From NCBI RefSeq assembly GCF_905475395.1, contig NC_058341.1:67835501-67899500 (forward strand): 64,000 nucleotides of DNA, in the 5' to 3' direction. The notes below the pieces were generated by a model. The model searched no databases. It had not been told where the DNA came from and saw only the letters and a program-made list of their open reading frames with translations. A program made the translations under genes and the position numbers. This document shows, in pieces, positions 27,966 through 39,397 of this stretch (within the stretch, counting starts at the first letter, position 1; the number at the start of each line of letters is the position of its first letter). Source of the stretch: Chrysoperla carnea (taxonomy: Eukaryota; Arthropoda; Insecta; Neuroptera; Chrysopidae).

Positions 27966-30963
27966 CTATAAAAAAAGGTTTAATTTATAAAAAATATTTA
28001 AAATGTGTAAAACAGAAAAACTTCGATAAGTAAGCGAGAATTTAAGTTTAAGGTAGTATAGCAGTATCGAGGCGAGAAACAATTTAGTCAAACTAGCAAT
28101 CATTTTTTTAATAGTTTTTTTACAAGTAACGGTACAAAAAAAAATTTTAATTAATTAAAATAACACAAAATAATATTTTATTGATCAAATTTAAAACGTA
28201 TAAACAATAATTAAAAATCATAAAAACATTTTAAAAAATCCAGTTGACTAAAATTTAACTGTCAAATAAAATGATCAGCGGTTGTTTACTTAAGGATGTA
28301 TGAGTATGAAAACAATGTTTGATTTAAAGGCTCAAAATTTGTTTGTAGGTAGTCTTTTACTCAAAGAATATGTGGTTAAAATTTCAGCTTAGGTAACCGT
28401 GCAAATTTTTAAGAAAAAAGTCATTAAAAATCGATATAAAATACATTGGCTCTTATGGAGGAATCTCAAAAAACGAAATATTTTGGAAGTTTTTGATAAT
28501 TTTCATTTGGAATGAATGAATGAAAACAAATTTAAAAAAAACTTTTTAATAGAAAGTAAACATATTAGCAATGAATTAGAAAAGAAAAAAACTAAGTGTC
28601 ACCGTCCATATAAGGGATGTAAGAGCAGGGTAGATTAAGGGTTGAAATTATTTTTATCTTATTTTCAACTTTGATGATGAATTTTGTTATAACTTCATGA
28701 ATGTAGACGAAAAATAAGAATAAAATTTTTCGATATGTGTCTTGGTTTTCGAAATATCGAAAGCTATATAATTAAACAAAATTTTCAATTTTCGATATTT
28801 TGAAAATTAAGCCAGATATCGAAAAATTTTATTCTTACTTTTCGTCTTATATCGTCAAGTAATAATATAAATTTATCATCAAAATTGAAAATATCTATTT
28901 TTAAATTTGTGCCCCCACTACCATGCTCATACATCCTTAAATTCGTAAACATAATCTTAAAATTTGGTTTTTTTCTACAAAAGGCAACGTAATTTTATTT
29001 TGCGTATTATTTTGATTATGAATAAAATAAAACCTATAATATACAGGGCGTCTACTTAAGTTGGCTAAATATAGAAAATTTTTTATTATAATGTTTACGA
29101 AAAATGTAATTCTTTATAAAAATCTCTGTTTTCGAAAATATTAACATTCAGCTATTCACTTTTGACATCAAATGTACAGGGTATACACAAATTGAAAAAG
29201 TTCGATAGGAATGTTAATGGTAGTTTAGAAATGTAGCCGATTTTGAACTGATAATAAGGGAAACGGTCCAAGAAATCACTCCCTAGATATGTAGAAGTGT
29301 ATTTAAATAATTTTACAAAAGAACAATTACATGTATAGAACGCAAAGGTGCATACGCTGAGGCAAAAACGAAGATAACTGTTTTTATACTTACGTCAACA
29401 ATATTGTAACGTAATGTATGAAAAACAAATGTTCTTTACTAATTATTTTGTTATAAATGTTTCAAATAAGGAAATAAACGTAACTGATTAATTATAATAA
29501 CAGATAACGTGTTTTATAAGAAAAAATTTAATTTAAAATTTAAATGGTCAAAACATTTCCAATGTTAACAAATCATTCCGAAACAGTTATCTTCACTTCG
29601 TTTTTGCCTCAACGTATCCATCTTCACGTTCCATACATGAAATTGTTCTTTTACAAAATTGTCTAAAACACTCCTACATACCTAAGGAGTGATTTTTTGA
29701 ACCGTGGTTTGGTTTTTCGTGAATTTTTCGCTAGTTGAAGCTACCATCAAAGTTTTGCCTTAATTTGCGCACTCGCGGGTAAACAGTGATATTTACAAAA
29801 AAATATTTCAAAAAAAAGTTGTTTATTTTTTATAAGGAATATTTTATACATTTAAACTTTTGTTCTATTTCAAACGATTTACAAGTTGGATCCTACGGAC
29901 CAAGGACCCAAATGAGTTATGATACTCATTTACAAACTCAAACTCACTTTTTACGTCCTGAGCAATCTTCAGCTTGATATCTTTTTTCGTTTATGAGTTA
30001 TCGTGTCGACAGACAGACGGACAGACAACCATAATGGACCTTGTAATTAGGTGATTTTATAAACACCTATACCAAAATTTTATTCGTAATATCAATATTT
30101 TTGAGTATTACAAACTTGGAACTAAACTTAGTATACTTTGATATATATTCCATTTATACAGGGTATAAAAATAATAAAAATCGAAACTGTTATTGAGGAC
30201 TTCCGAGTAAAAACATTCACTGATGTTACTAATATAAATGACATAAAATTTAACTTTTAGAAATCATTATTAAAAATACAAGTAACATTTTTACAAGTTG
30301 AAAAAATAGACCGAATAAAATTCCTGTAATAGCGTCATATCTCGAAACACAAGAGCTAAAAACTTCAGAACCTAACCGACTCCTCTATAGTCGACAAACT
30401 CAACCCAACTAACTGGTAATTACAATAATACTCCGGGACTATAAAATTTTCGGTCTATTTTTTCCAGGTCTATTTTTTCCAATTACCAAGAGCAAATGTG
30501 TAAATCATAATATCTAAGTTGTATAATATTATAATAAAAATATTACCCAAGTTGAGTATTTTAAGATATCGAAAACATAAATCTTCCAACGATAAGTCCT
30601 GATACGGTCGTTTTGTACAATGATATTTAATATATGGATAACAACCAGTCCTCAATATATGATAATTTGAGTTACCCACTTTCCAATTGAAATGGCTAAA
30701 ACCCCATTGATCATTTTGCACACTTTTATACTGTAATATTAATACAAAAAAAGTATAAGATAAATAACTTGTATTATGCAATTTTCATAACGTATACCTA
30801 CTTTTAAGAAAAATGACGTCCATGGTGGTTCACCACACTGTTTTAAATATGTTGTTAATACTTCCGAAGCCTTTGGTTTAGCTTTATCTCTTGGAGTGGT
30901 CAAAGTATGATTGCGACGTTGACAATTATTGGTGTTTAAATTTAAATTTATCATTTTATACAT
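27838..30963 (-). CDS. Small two-exon gene, putative single-pass membrane protein, not recognised
   Basis: Exon 1 (30963-30798) ends in TTCTTAAAAGTAG before the donor GTATACG. Exon 2 (27965-27838) follows the acceptor TTTTTTATAG. Joined, they give 294 nt and 97 residues with a clean stop. The N-terminal 50 residues are polar and basic (TTPRDKAKPKASEVLTTYLK, CGEPPWTSFF). Then comes one hydrophobic segment, about residues 50-70 (FFLKVGIPLLLYGIAATQLI), spanning the splice junction. The tail is short and ends YKEDKGSMY. The alternative donor four bases upstream would break the frame. Reading continuous sense across a 2.8 kb intron supports a real gene. Another in-frame Met lies at residue 4. The size and layout fit a small mitochondrial or ER membrane protein, but I cannot assign a family. 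It converges on Gba1. Confidence 0.65.
28290..28942. mobile_element. TTAA-flanked MITE (piggyBac-like insertion site)
   Basis: The ends read TTAAGGATGTATGAGTATG and CATGCTCATACATCCTTAA, with TTAA at both borders as for piggyBac-type insertion. It is 0.65 kb. Internal arms around CGAAAAATAAGAATAAAATTT and AATTTTATTCTTACTTTTCG are also inverted. The left 300 bp recurs inverted at 34060-34376. It lies in the intron of the small - strand gene. Confidence 0.75.
29262..29715. mobile_element. MITE with about 125 bp inverted arms
   Basis: The left arm ACGGTCCAAGAAATCACTCC, AAAGAACAATTACATGTAT, GAGGCAAAAACGAAGATAAC mirrors the right arm AACAGTTATCTTCACTTCG, GAAATTGTTCTTTT, GGAGTGATTTTTTGAACCGT. Confidence 0.75.
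29720..30170 (-). mobile_element. DINE-like element, stem-loop end missing
   Basis: Runs from GTAGCTTCAACT-like sequence (reverse strand), through CTCGCGGGTAAACAGTGAT and GACAGACAGACGGACAGACA, to ATACAGGGTATAAAAA. It lies inside the intron of the small - strand gene. Confidence 0.7.
30798..30963 (-). CDS. Exon 1 of the small membrane-protein gene
   Basis: 55 codons plus one base. The start is taken at the ATG at 30963. The donor GTATACGTT is preceded by GTAG, which completes Val and the first base of Gly. Confidence 0.62.
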
Positions 30964-30970
30964 GTTTATT

Positions 30971-32390
30971 CACAAATTATTTACTGTATTTTCATAAAAA
31001 TGATAAATACTTTCCATCTTGTTTTGCGTAACAAGTGAAAAAAATATTTTGATTCGTCTCACTTTATCATAACAAAATAGTATTTTTTTAAAATCAGGTG
31101 TTAAAAACACCTGCTTATTAAATATCAAATGTCAATTTATTTTGTATATTTAAAGCCTTATTATTATTTCCCTCTGTTTATATTATTTGAATTAGTAGGT
31201 ATATTTTTTTTAAATTTAGGTTAAACTATCACTCACAGACTTATAAAATATATGTCCTAAATCAATATAAATGTCAATTTTAAAAGACTTGCGCATTACA
31301 TTTTTGATTTGATTCAGTATTGATGGAGAAAAAAAAAACAAATAGGCAAGACGCGGGATTCTGTTGTTTTATATAAAAGTTCAGACCTAAATCCTAAATG
31401 TCATTAACGCAAAGTTGTAGATAAAGAGTTCAGTAATAGGGTATTCTACTATGTTTGAAAAAGTATTTCAAAATGTTGATTATCTTAACAGTCGAAGTCA
31501 CAAAAAATTATATTCTGGCAAAATTAACACGCTTTGTTGCAATAAAATTAAATTAAATTTTAAAGCTTTTTTATTCTGTCAAAAACGCTGTCATTCATTT
31601 TGGTAACGTAATATTGGTAAAATCACTCGTCATTACTTCAAATCATTTCGAAGCAGTAATTATCCCCATAGCGGAACTCGTACCATAATCCACTTCTATT
31701 TGTTTCCAAAATTCTTCTATCAAAAAAATCTTCTACCACACTTGTCACTGCATCAATACTTTTCTCTTCATCACTTTTTACCTTCTTTTTATTATGTCCT
31801 TAGTGGTTATTATTTGCATTTTAATAAATAAATTGGTATCAATGAAATGCACTGACGAGAGAAAACCGTTAAATTTGACAGATATGTACCCAGCTGTTTA
31901 CACTGAACTGACAGTTTTTGCCTATAAGAAATCATATCAGGGCTCGTTCGTGTTTTAGGTCACATGATATACAGTTTAAAAATTACGATTTTTTATTTTA
32001 ATATAATAAAACAATTATGTGATTATACGACTCAAAGTCAAAATATTTAAGTATATTTCTACATAAATGTTAATTTTTATCAAATTTCATAATTTGTTTT
32101 CCACTACCGAAAGTATTATATTCTGTATTAGTAAAATAAGGGATGTGTGGAACTCGTATGATTTATCTATTACTCACTCGAGTGGAGTACTTACATCATT
32201 CGAGTTTCTAACTCCGCTCTCATGTAATAGCAATGTTTTTATTATTTTATATCAATATAGAATAATAATAATAATAATAATAGTTTAATTACATTTTTTG
32301 ACATTTATAGTATCAGTCTATAAAACTTGTACATCTCTGGTAACGTAAATAAAAATGAATTACGTCATCTCCTATTTAAAATGGCCGATG
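30971..32390. other. Intergenic stretch, no repeat recognised
   Basis: Lies upstream of the small - strand gene and upstream of a possible + strand gene start. AT-rich, with an (ATA)n run at 32257-32283. No MITE or DINE-like element is seen, which is unusual in this window, so promoters of two divergent genes could lie here. Confidence 0.4.
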
Positions 32391-33476
32391 CGAAAGTGTC
32401 AAAGTACTAGTAAAATACAACAAAATACAAGTGAACAATGTTATTAATTAAAATAATTAATAAATTTGCATGAAATTAATAATAAATTTTTAATAAATAA
32501 AAAAATGCTTAAAATTAAAAAGTTCGTGTTTATTTCATAAACTAAAACAAAAAGTAGCGAGTAGTTTTAAAAATAAAAAGATGAGCACCACTACAGGTGA
32601 ACGATTTGAAGAATACAGTTGTTCAATGGAAATACTGTTAATTAAACCAAATTGTAAATAAAACAGTTAAATCAATTGTACGATTGGATGTGCCACAGGT
32701 AAGATATGACTGTGTGGGCAGTTCAATCGAAATTGAACATTAGGTTAGGTCATAAGTAAAAATAATACTTTTTAATTACCAGAAAAAAATATTTTTTTTA
32801 TTTTTAATAAAATTTTAAAAGCTTTTTATGATTATTGCTGCATATCCTGTTGTAATTTTTTCACGAAATGTTTAGTTTATGTTTGTAAAAAAAATTTAGT
32901 GGTAAAATATTTGCGTAAAACAGCAAAAATATGTTTTTGTAAGATTGTTGAGCTTTTTTTAATTTTGTTATTTAAAAAAGTTAGTGCATCTATTAATTTT
33001 CATTTGCCGATTTTATTTTTGTTTGGAACGAAAAGTCAATGTACTTTGATATGAACAGTTAATTTATTTATTGTGATTATAAGATATAGTATTTAATGTT
33101 TACTGTAAATTAGAACTAATTTATTTAAAAAAAAAATCAATCGATCAATGATCCAATGTGTGGTATTCGATAAATAATTTAAAAAAAAAATGGATAATAA
33201 CGAATCATTGCTACCTTTATCGTCTGGTAAGTGTTTTAAAAAAATTGTAAACAAACACCTAACAAGAATTTTCTTACTAACTTTCTATTATCTTACCTTC
33301 TGGATGTTTCTGTGTTTAAATATAGAGGAGAATTTTTTGATTTATCGAGTTTCTAAAGATAGTAACAAAGAAGTTAAGGGGAACACACCTTTACAGGAAA
33401 TATACTTACGATTGGAAGTCGCATAACTGCTGACTGTGTATTCGTTATCGTATTAAATTTAAATAAAGAATATAAA
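32390..33476 (+). CDS. Possible 5' end of another + strand gene, or short single-exon gene
   Basis: A consensus donor (CCACAG followed by GTAAGATAT) at 32698/32699 and another (TCTG followed by GTAAGTG) at 33228/33229 suggest exons. An ATG in AAAAAAAATGG context at 33190 opens MDNNESLLPLSS before the second donor. Read without splicing, the same ORF runs to a stop at 33426 (78 residues) with one hydrophobic segment, about residues 26-45 (RIFLLTFYYLTFWMFLCLNI). An AATAAAG follows at about 33461. I cannot choose between an exon with a donor and a small membrane protein, and I recognise no family. Confidence 0.3.
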
Positions 33477-33479
33477 TTT

Positions 33480-34058
33480 TATTTTAACTTTATTCATACA
33501 CTTTTGTTAAATCGAATCATTGATTATGAGTAATAAAAATTTCCATCGGTCGTAATGTTTAAAATTATGAATTTTCATGGAATGACATCTGTGTGCATCT
33601 CTCTCTTTATTTTTCAACATAACTATGATTAATTATGCATTTTGAGATTTTAAACTACGGTTTTATAGAAATAGGACCTCGCATAAAAGCCATAAGGCTT
33701 GCAGTATGATTATCTTACAGACACGTCTTTCAAAGTAGATAATGCCCCTCAACTTGGTAATTTGCTTCTTATTTCAATCTAATTTTGTCAAGGCAGAAAT
33801 CTACAAATATACAATAATTAGAATTTCGTAGTAGTTTCAAAAAGATGTCTTGCCTATTAATAAAAAATATTTTGGTAATTGTTTTGTAAACAATTAACAA
33901 CAATACCGCAAATAAGTTGGAAAAAAGTATCGATAATGGAAAAGTTGGAAAAAGCACCGATTTTAATAAAACATTTTGCAATGTGTTTATAATATCCCGA
34001 CTAACATTCAGCCAACTTAAATTAGTCATACGGGAACAATGGATTCGAGCGGAGGGGG
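33480..34058. other. Non-coding stretch, no feature recognised
   Basis: AT-rich. A - strand ORF of 108 residues overlaps (34095-33769), but its composition is what AT-rich DNA gives by chance and part of it lies in a MITE. Confidence 0.35.
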
Positions 34059-34059
34059 G

Positions 34060-34376
34060 GGGGGGTATGTAGCTCAAACTCTTTTTGAAATTCATTGCTA
34101 ATATGTTTACTTTCTATTAAAAAGTTTTTTTTTTAATTTGTTTTCATTCATTCCAAATGAAAATTATCAAAAACTTCCAAAATATGTCGTTTTTTGAGAT
34201 TCCTCCATAAGAGCCAATGTATTTTATATCGATTTTTAATGACTTTTTTCTTAAAAATTTGCACGGATACCTAAGCTGAAATTTTAACCACATATTCTTT
34301 GAGTAAAAAACTACCTACAAACAATTTTTGAGCCTTTAAATCAAACATTGTTGTCATGCTCATACATCCTTAATAT
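34060..34376. mobile_element. TTAA-type MITE, truncated inverted copy
   Basis: Reverse complement of 28290-28590. It contains TTACTTTCTATTAAAAAGTT, CCTCCATAAGAGCCAATGTA, GCACGGATACCTAAGCTGAA and the end GCTCATACATCCTTAA. A G-run (about 34055-34066) marks the broken side. Confidence 0.75.
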
Positions 34377-34884
34377 TATTTTGTAACAAATTTAAATAAG
34401 TAATTATGTTAATTTACATTTAAGAAATATTAATTATGCAATTTCGTATCTTATTTTGACAATTTCTAATGCAAAAAGTTTAATTAATTGTTATTTTTCA
34501 ATAATTTTAATTTGCTTCAATTTACATGTAAAAATTTTAAAATTAGTTATAACAGCCCCCTTTTACTCCAAAATTATCCACTGGAAGCGCTGGTGTTGAT
34601 TTAATTGCCCCTATCTTGACTACTCATCCAACGTATAATTTAAGTAGCGCGTTTTGATGTGTTTATTTAAATCGAGTATTTATATTTTTTGGAAAGATAC
34701 ATTAAATAATTTTATTGATTCTTGTTATTTTTCAATAAATTATTTTGATATTTACTTTACCATTTATATGTAAACAAATGAAAATTAGTCATATTTTAAA
34801 TAAAATGCATGATTTATTGCAAAATTTATAAAATAACAGCGTTACGGCCGATTGAACTGGCCACCCACCTACCATGCTCCCTGC

Positions 34885-35487
34885 CAATATATATACAGGG
34901 TAATCCTTAATCGATGGATCCAAATATCTTCTAAAATATGTGTCTTCTGGATCTTTTTATAGTTAACTCAGATCCTTAACAGTAAGAGATAGAATAACAC
35001 TTTGAATTAAAAAGTTGACAAAAAGTTGAACATCATAAAAAACTAACATTTTTTCGAAAATCGTAAGCTTTCGGAGCTAGTTCCGTTTCTAAAAAATAGA
35101 ATCACCTTGACCTCACCTTTAACATTACTCAAAAACAACGATGCATGTTTAACGTGAATCTCCTTGCTTCACACTGGGGTGCTACTACGTCCACGTCGTT
35201 GTTTCTCAGTAATGGTAAAAGTAAGGTCAAGGTGACTCTGTTTTTTAGAAACGGAGCTACCTCCGAAAGCTAACTATTTTCGAAAAAATGTTTTAAATAA
35301 AAATGTTAGTTTTTTTATGAGGATCAACTTTCTAATTTAAAGTGTAATTCTATCTCCTACTGTTAAGAATCTGAGTTAACTATTAAAGGATCTAGAAGAC
35401 GCAGGCCAAATCTGGCGCTAGAATATGATGCCCCACTTTAATCTGAATAATTTTTGTACGAAACATTTTTTTGTAGTGTATGTAAAT
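34885..35487. mobile_element. TIR element with ATACAGGGT ends, copy 2
   Basis: Related to 22672-23335. It starts ATATATACAGGGTAATCC, has AGTTAACTCAGATCCTTAAC and TTTCGGAGCTA arms, and an inverted core (CACCTTGACCTCACCTTTA against AAAGTAAGGTCAAGGTG). Its right side ends TTTTTTGTAGTGTA, where an hAT-type MITE has inserted. Confidence 0.7.
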
Positions 35488-36176
35488 CAGGGTTCGAGGA
35501 TATATATCAATGGATATATATCCGATATATATCACGTGAATTTTTATGATATATATCAATACAAAAAGGATTTAAAAAAATTTAATATTATTTAGTAATT
35601 TTTGGCGTTTGTTACCGTATTTCTACTTCCCAAATTTTGATGGCATTCGAGTAGAGTTAAAACCTACTAATACTAAGCTCAAATCGTGCCGTATCAGAAA
35701 AAGTTCGTTACTAAAGAGTAAGTTTAAGTAAGATTCAGAATCGGAAGATAATCTAGCTTTATCTTCCTTGCAGTCAAACTAAGCACAATTATGAAACGAC
35801 GTTTTTTTTTATTTGATAATTAACAGTTTATTACGAATGACTGATGACTGATTTGATAATTAAAAGACTGATTATACTCTAGAGTTATTATTTGTAATGT
35901 TTATTGTTTTGTTGCCTAAGTGTAGGTATGATCATTGACTGATAACAATTTATAAAATTGTTTTTTGTTTTAATTATTTTTAATTGATTTTGCCTGATCT
36001 AGAAGAATATTTTATGTTTTGGTTTCATTTGTCTGATTTGAAGTGCCTAAGTAAATAAAACCTCTAAAACATTTTAGTTTTTTTTAAATATCAAAATTTT
36101 GATATATATCGGATATATATCAAAAATATCCGATATTTTGATATTTATAATAAATATCGGATATTTTCGAACCCTG
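35488..36176. mobile_element. hAT-type MITE with perfect 8 bp target site duplication
   Basis: The terminal inverted repeats are CAGGGTTCGA and TCGAACCCTG. Immediately outside, ATGTAAAT occurs at 35480-35487 and again at 36177-36184, an exact 8 bp duplication as produced by hAT transposases. The element is 689 bp. Subterminal regions are rich in GATATATATC-type palindromes. No transposase ORF is present, so it is non-autonomous. It has inserted beside the end of the ATACAGGGT element. Confidence 0.92.
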
Positions 36177-36269
36177 ATGTAAATTAATAGGCCGTGTAAT
36201 TGTTTTGCTATATAATTGTTATGGTAACATTTGATTGTATTAGTTATGGTAACATTTGATGTTTGTGTT

Positions 36270-36823
36270 TTTTTTAAATTTTTATGCCACGTATATATCA
36301 AGGTATACTAAGTTTAGTCCCAAGCTTATAACGCTTAAAAATATGTATTGATGTTATAAATAAAATTTTAGTAAAGGTATTCATAGAATCATCTAAGAAA
36401 CGAAAAGAGATATGAAGATGAATTTTTTATAGCGTTCTTAGAACGTTAAACAGTAAGGTTGAGTTCGTTCATGAGCAACATAGGTCAATTGGGTCTTCGG
36501 TCCGTAGGACCCATCTTGTAAATCGTTAGAGATAGAACAAAAGTTTATATGTAAAAAAATTTCCATATACAAAAATAAACAACTTTTGTTTGAAACATTT
36601 ATGTGAGGACGGAAATTAAAACAAAACTTTGGTGTCCATTTTCTCCAAAACGATAAAAAGTAGGTAGAAAATTGGCAGGTAGTTTCAACTAGTGGTAAAC
36701 ATTCTCGAAAAGCGATAATCTCTTCTAATTAATAAAAAATGTTGCAAATACTGACATTTAACACTTTCTATATAAAGGATATTTCAACAATTAACTCAGT
36801 CAATTGTTTATTTTCACTTGTTT
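36270..36823 (+). mobile_element. DINE-like element, full length, diverged 5' end
   Basis: Starts TTTTTATGCCACGTATATAT, has AAGGTATACTAAGTTTAGTC and TGAGTTCGTTCATGAGCAAC, and ends AACTCAGTCAATTGTTTATT. The GTCC-rich block is deleted. Confidence 0.7.
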
Positions 36824-36884
36824 ATGGTAATTTTATTCTAATATCCATAAATAATATTAATTATAAAAACAAAGAAAGGTACCG

Positions 36885-37045
36885 CAAGTGGGTCTCTAAC
36901 ACCTAGTCCAAGAATCCTCTGTGCCCTCTTTAAGAACGACCTAGGCGCTATTAAAATCGAATGAAGCTAAAGGATTTTGTCAAGGCCAAACGCCACACAG
37001 AAAGCCCACAGCTTTTCCGCCGGGATCTCTCCCAGGATTGTTCAA
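36885..37045 (-). pseudogene. Non-LTR retrotransposon 3' fragment, same family as 58201-58795
   Basis: The reverse strand matches the 58.6 kb copy over GATCCCGRCGGAWAAGCTGT, GGGCTTTCTGTGTGGCG and ATTTTAATAGCGCC. Only the 3' tail remains. Confidence 0.65.
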
Positions 37046-37079
37046 ATATACTTAATAAGTATACAATAAAAAAAACTTT

Positions 37080-37366
37080 TAACAACAAAAAAACCGACTA
37101 AAACTTTTCCAAAACAAATTAATATGCACTAAAATGTAAAAAAATAACGATAATACAATGTAGTTAAAAATTATTGTTATTTTTGGAGTTGGTGTCAGCC
37201 AAGGAAACAACTGTGACAGAACAGTTTGCTACATTAATTTGGTTGACACCGACTCCAAAAATAACAATATTTTTAACTATATTATATTATCGTTATTTTT
37301 TTACTTTTTAGTCCAAGTTAATTTGTTTTAAAATAGATTTTTTGGAAGTCGGTTTTTTTTTGTTTT
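37080..37366. mobile_element. MITE with about 120 bp arms, AAACCGACT ends
   Basis: AAAAAAACCGACTAAAAC is mirrored at the right as GGAAGTCGGTTTTTTTTTG-like sequence. Inner arms TTTTTGGAGTTGGTGTCAGCC and GGTTGACACCGACTCCAAAAA are close to perfect. The loop is about 40 bp. Confidence 0.85.
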
Positions 37367-37369
37367 TTA

Positions 37370-38160
37370 TTATTTGATTTTTAGTGAATCTGAAGTTCAA
37401 TAACTAATTTGTCACTAAAAAAAGATCCATCGAAACCGGTTGACGTGATATTGAATTATTTGTCCTTTTATGGTAAAAAAAAAATGGATGCCATTGTCAG
37501 AACTTTTCTCATGGATGCCAAATTGAAATGAGACCACACCAGCACCAGCTTTCAAATAGAAAAAGAATCAATAAAATCGGTTCACTCTGTTGAAAGTTCT
37601 GAAGTAACAAATATATAAACAAATTACAGTCGAATTGAGAACCTCTTCCTTTTTTGTCTGAAATCGGTAAAAAATTTAGAGTTTTCTGATACTATGCCCG
37701 TAGCGAATCAACAATAACATATCAATATATCATTGCCATCCCCATATATTCGCACTGTGTGTGAGTTTTATTAGAGGCGTTTCCATGATAACGATTCACT
37801 ACTTTAATTATAGAATTGTATGGATGCATATATAATTGTATGGATTGCATTTATGACTTACATTGAAAATTTAATATTATTGTCTCACAAATTTAAATAA
37901 ATAATTGTGATAATTTACATTTGAAAAATAATATTTGTGCATTTTGATTTCTTATTTTCACAATTTTTAATGCATTAAACTTAATTAATTAGTGTTTTTC
38001 AATAATTTTAATTTGACATTTTCTTTAACATTAACATGTAAAGAATTGCAAATTAGTAATAACAGCTTCCTTTATCGCCAAAATTCACTGGAAGTGCTGG
38101 CATCGATTTTATTGTCTCTACCATGACTACGCACACAACGAATAAGTAAAATTTTAAAAT
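37370..38160. other. Intergenic stretch, no feature recognised
   Basis: AT-rich, no coding evidence. Segments near 37870-38110 resemble 34370-34640 (for example GCTGGYRTYGATTTWATTG), so an old dispersed duplication is likely. Confidence 0.4.
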
Positions 38161-38162
38161 GT

Positions 38163-38732
38163 TATCTTTATAATATCATGTATATATGAAATATACATAG
38201 TATATTAAGTTTAGTCCCAAGTTTGTAACGCTTAAAAATAATGATGCTAGGAAAAAAATTTTGTCATAGGTGTTCACTAAATCACCTAATTAGTCCATTT
38301 CCGGTTGTCCGTCCGTCCGTCTGTGGACACAATAACTCAAAAACGAAAAAAGATATCGAACTGAAATTTTTACAGCGTACTCAGGGCGTAAAAAGTGAGG
38401 TCAAGTTCGTAAATGAGCATCATAGGTCAATTGGGTCTTGGGTCCGTAGGACCCATATTGTAAACCGTTAGAGATAGAACAAAAGTTTAAGTGTAAAAAA
38501 TGTTCCTTATCAAAAATTAAACAACTTTTGTTTGAAACATTTTTTCGTAAACATCACTGTTTACCCGTGAGGGCGCCAATTAGGTAGAAGTTTTATAGTA
38601 TGTACTATACTTGAATATCAGTTATGTATCTATGTGTCACATGGATGTATGTGTTATGTGATAAAGAAATCAACACTGACTATGCATGGTATTTCAACAA
38701 TTAACTCAGTCAATTGTTTGTTATCACTTGTT
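38163..38732 (+). mobile_element. DINE-like element, full length, well preserved
   Basis: A good reference copy. It shows the start near ATATCATGTATATATG, GTCCCAAGTTTGTAACGC, GTTGTCCGTCCGTCCGTCTG, AAAGTGAGGTCAAGTTCGTA, GGGTCCGTAGGACCCAT, AACATCACTGTTTACCC, the stem-loop AATTAACTCAGTCAATTG and the terminal TATCACTTGTTT. Confidence 0.8.
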
Positions 38733-38734
38733 TT

Positions 38735-39395
38735 CAAATGAATTTAACAAGGCCTTTAATCTCAGTCGCATGATATTTATTATGATAGTATCAACTATCA
38801 AGGAGTAATAATTTTTGAACCTAGAAAAATCTCAAAATTGAAACATTTATCTTAAAAATAATGGTGAATAAAATTGTTGATATAATTATTATCAATAACA
38901 AGTTGCCATGTATTATATTTGTTTGTATGTTTATAAAACTTGTTGTGTTTTCCGTTGTATATAAATGTATATATGTATTTTGATCCTGTTGCAGCAGCAG
39001 GAAAGCAGCGTGGTTTTCTATGTAATTTTCTCATTGTTATATATATTGGTTTGATATATGTATGTTAGTGTGTGTAAACACCAAACTAATACACTAACAG
39101 AACAAGGGTAAAATATTAAACAGATCGATGTGGTTGAGGCTTGCCTTGCTAAAAGTGTTAGCTGGAGTTTGCTTCGTTGCTCACACCAAACGGTTCATAA
39201 AAATGTCTTTTATTTTTATTTTAAATTCATTACTTTATTTTTTTTGTATCAAGTTTGCAAATTTAGATGACTAATCGATGTAGATAAGTTTGTGATTCAA
39301 ATATTTATTGAGTTATGCTTTGCATGACTTAGAAATTAGATAACTGGCTGTTATCCGCCCGCTTCACTGGGCATGAACTAATAGGGTGTTGAATA
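38735..39395. other. Intergenic stretch, no feature recognised
   Basis: Contains a GCTTCACTGGGCATGAACTA segment near 39361 that resembles stretches near 60330 and 60570, suggesting one more dispersed repeat whose ends I cannot place. Confidence 0.35.
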
Positions 39396-39397
39396 GT

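Noticed and set aside
30470-30781. 103-residue ORF on the - strand
   Set aside because: It lies in the intron right after the donor of the small membrane-protein gene, is AT-biased and has no recognisable motif.
33190-33426. Resemblance of the hydrophobic segment to the Na/K-ATPase beta subunit membrane region
   Set aside because: Only a loose similarity in a membrane segment; no downstream extracellular domain or diagnostic residues follow.
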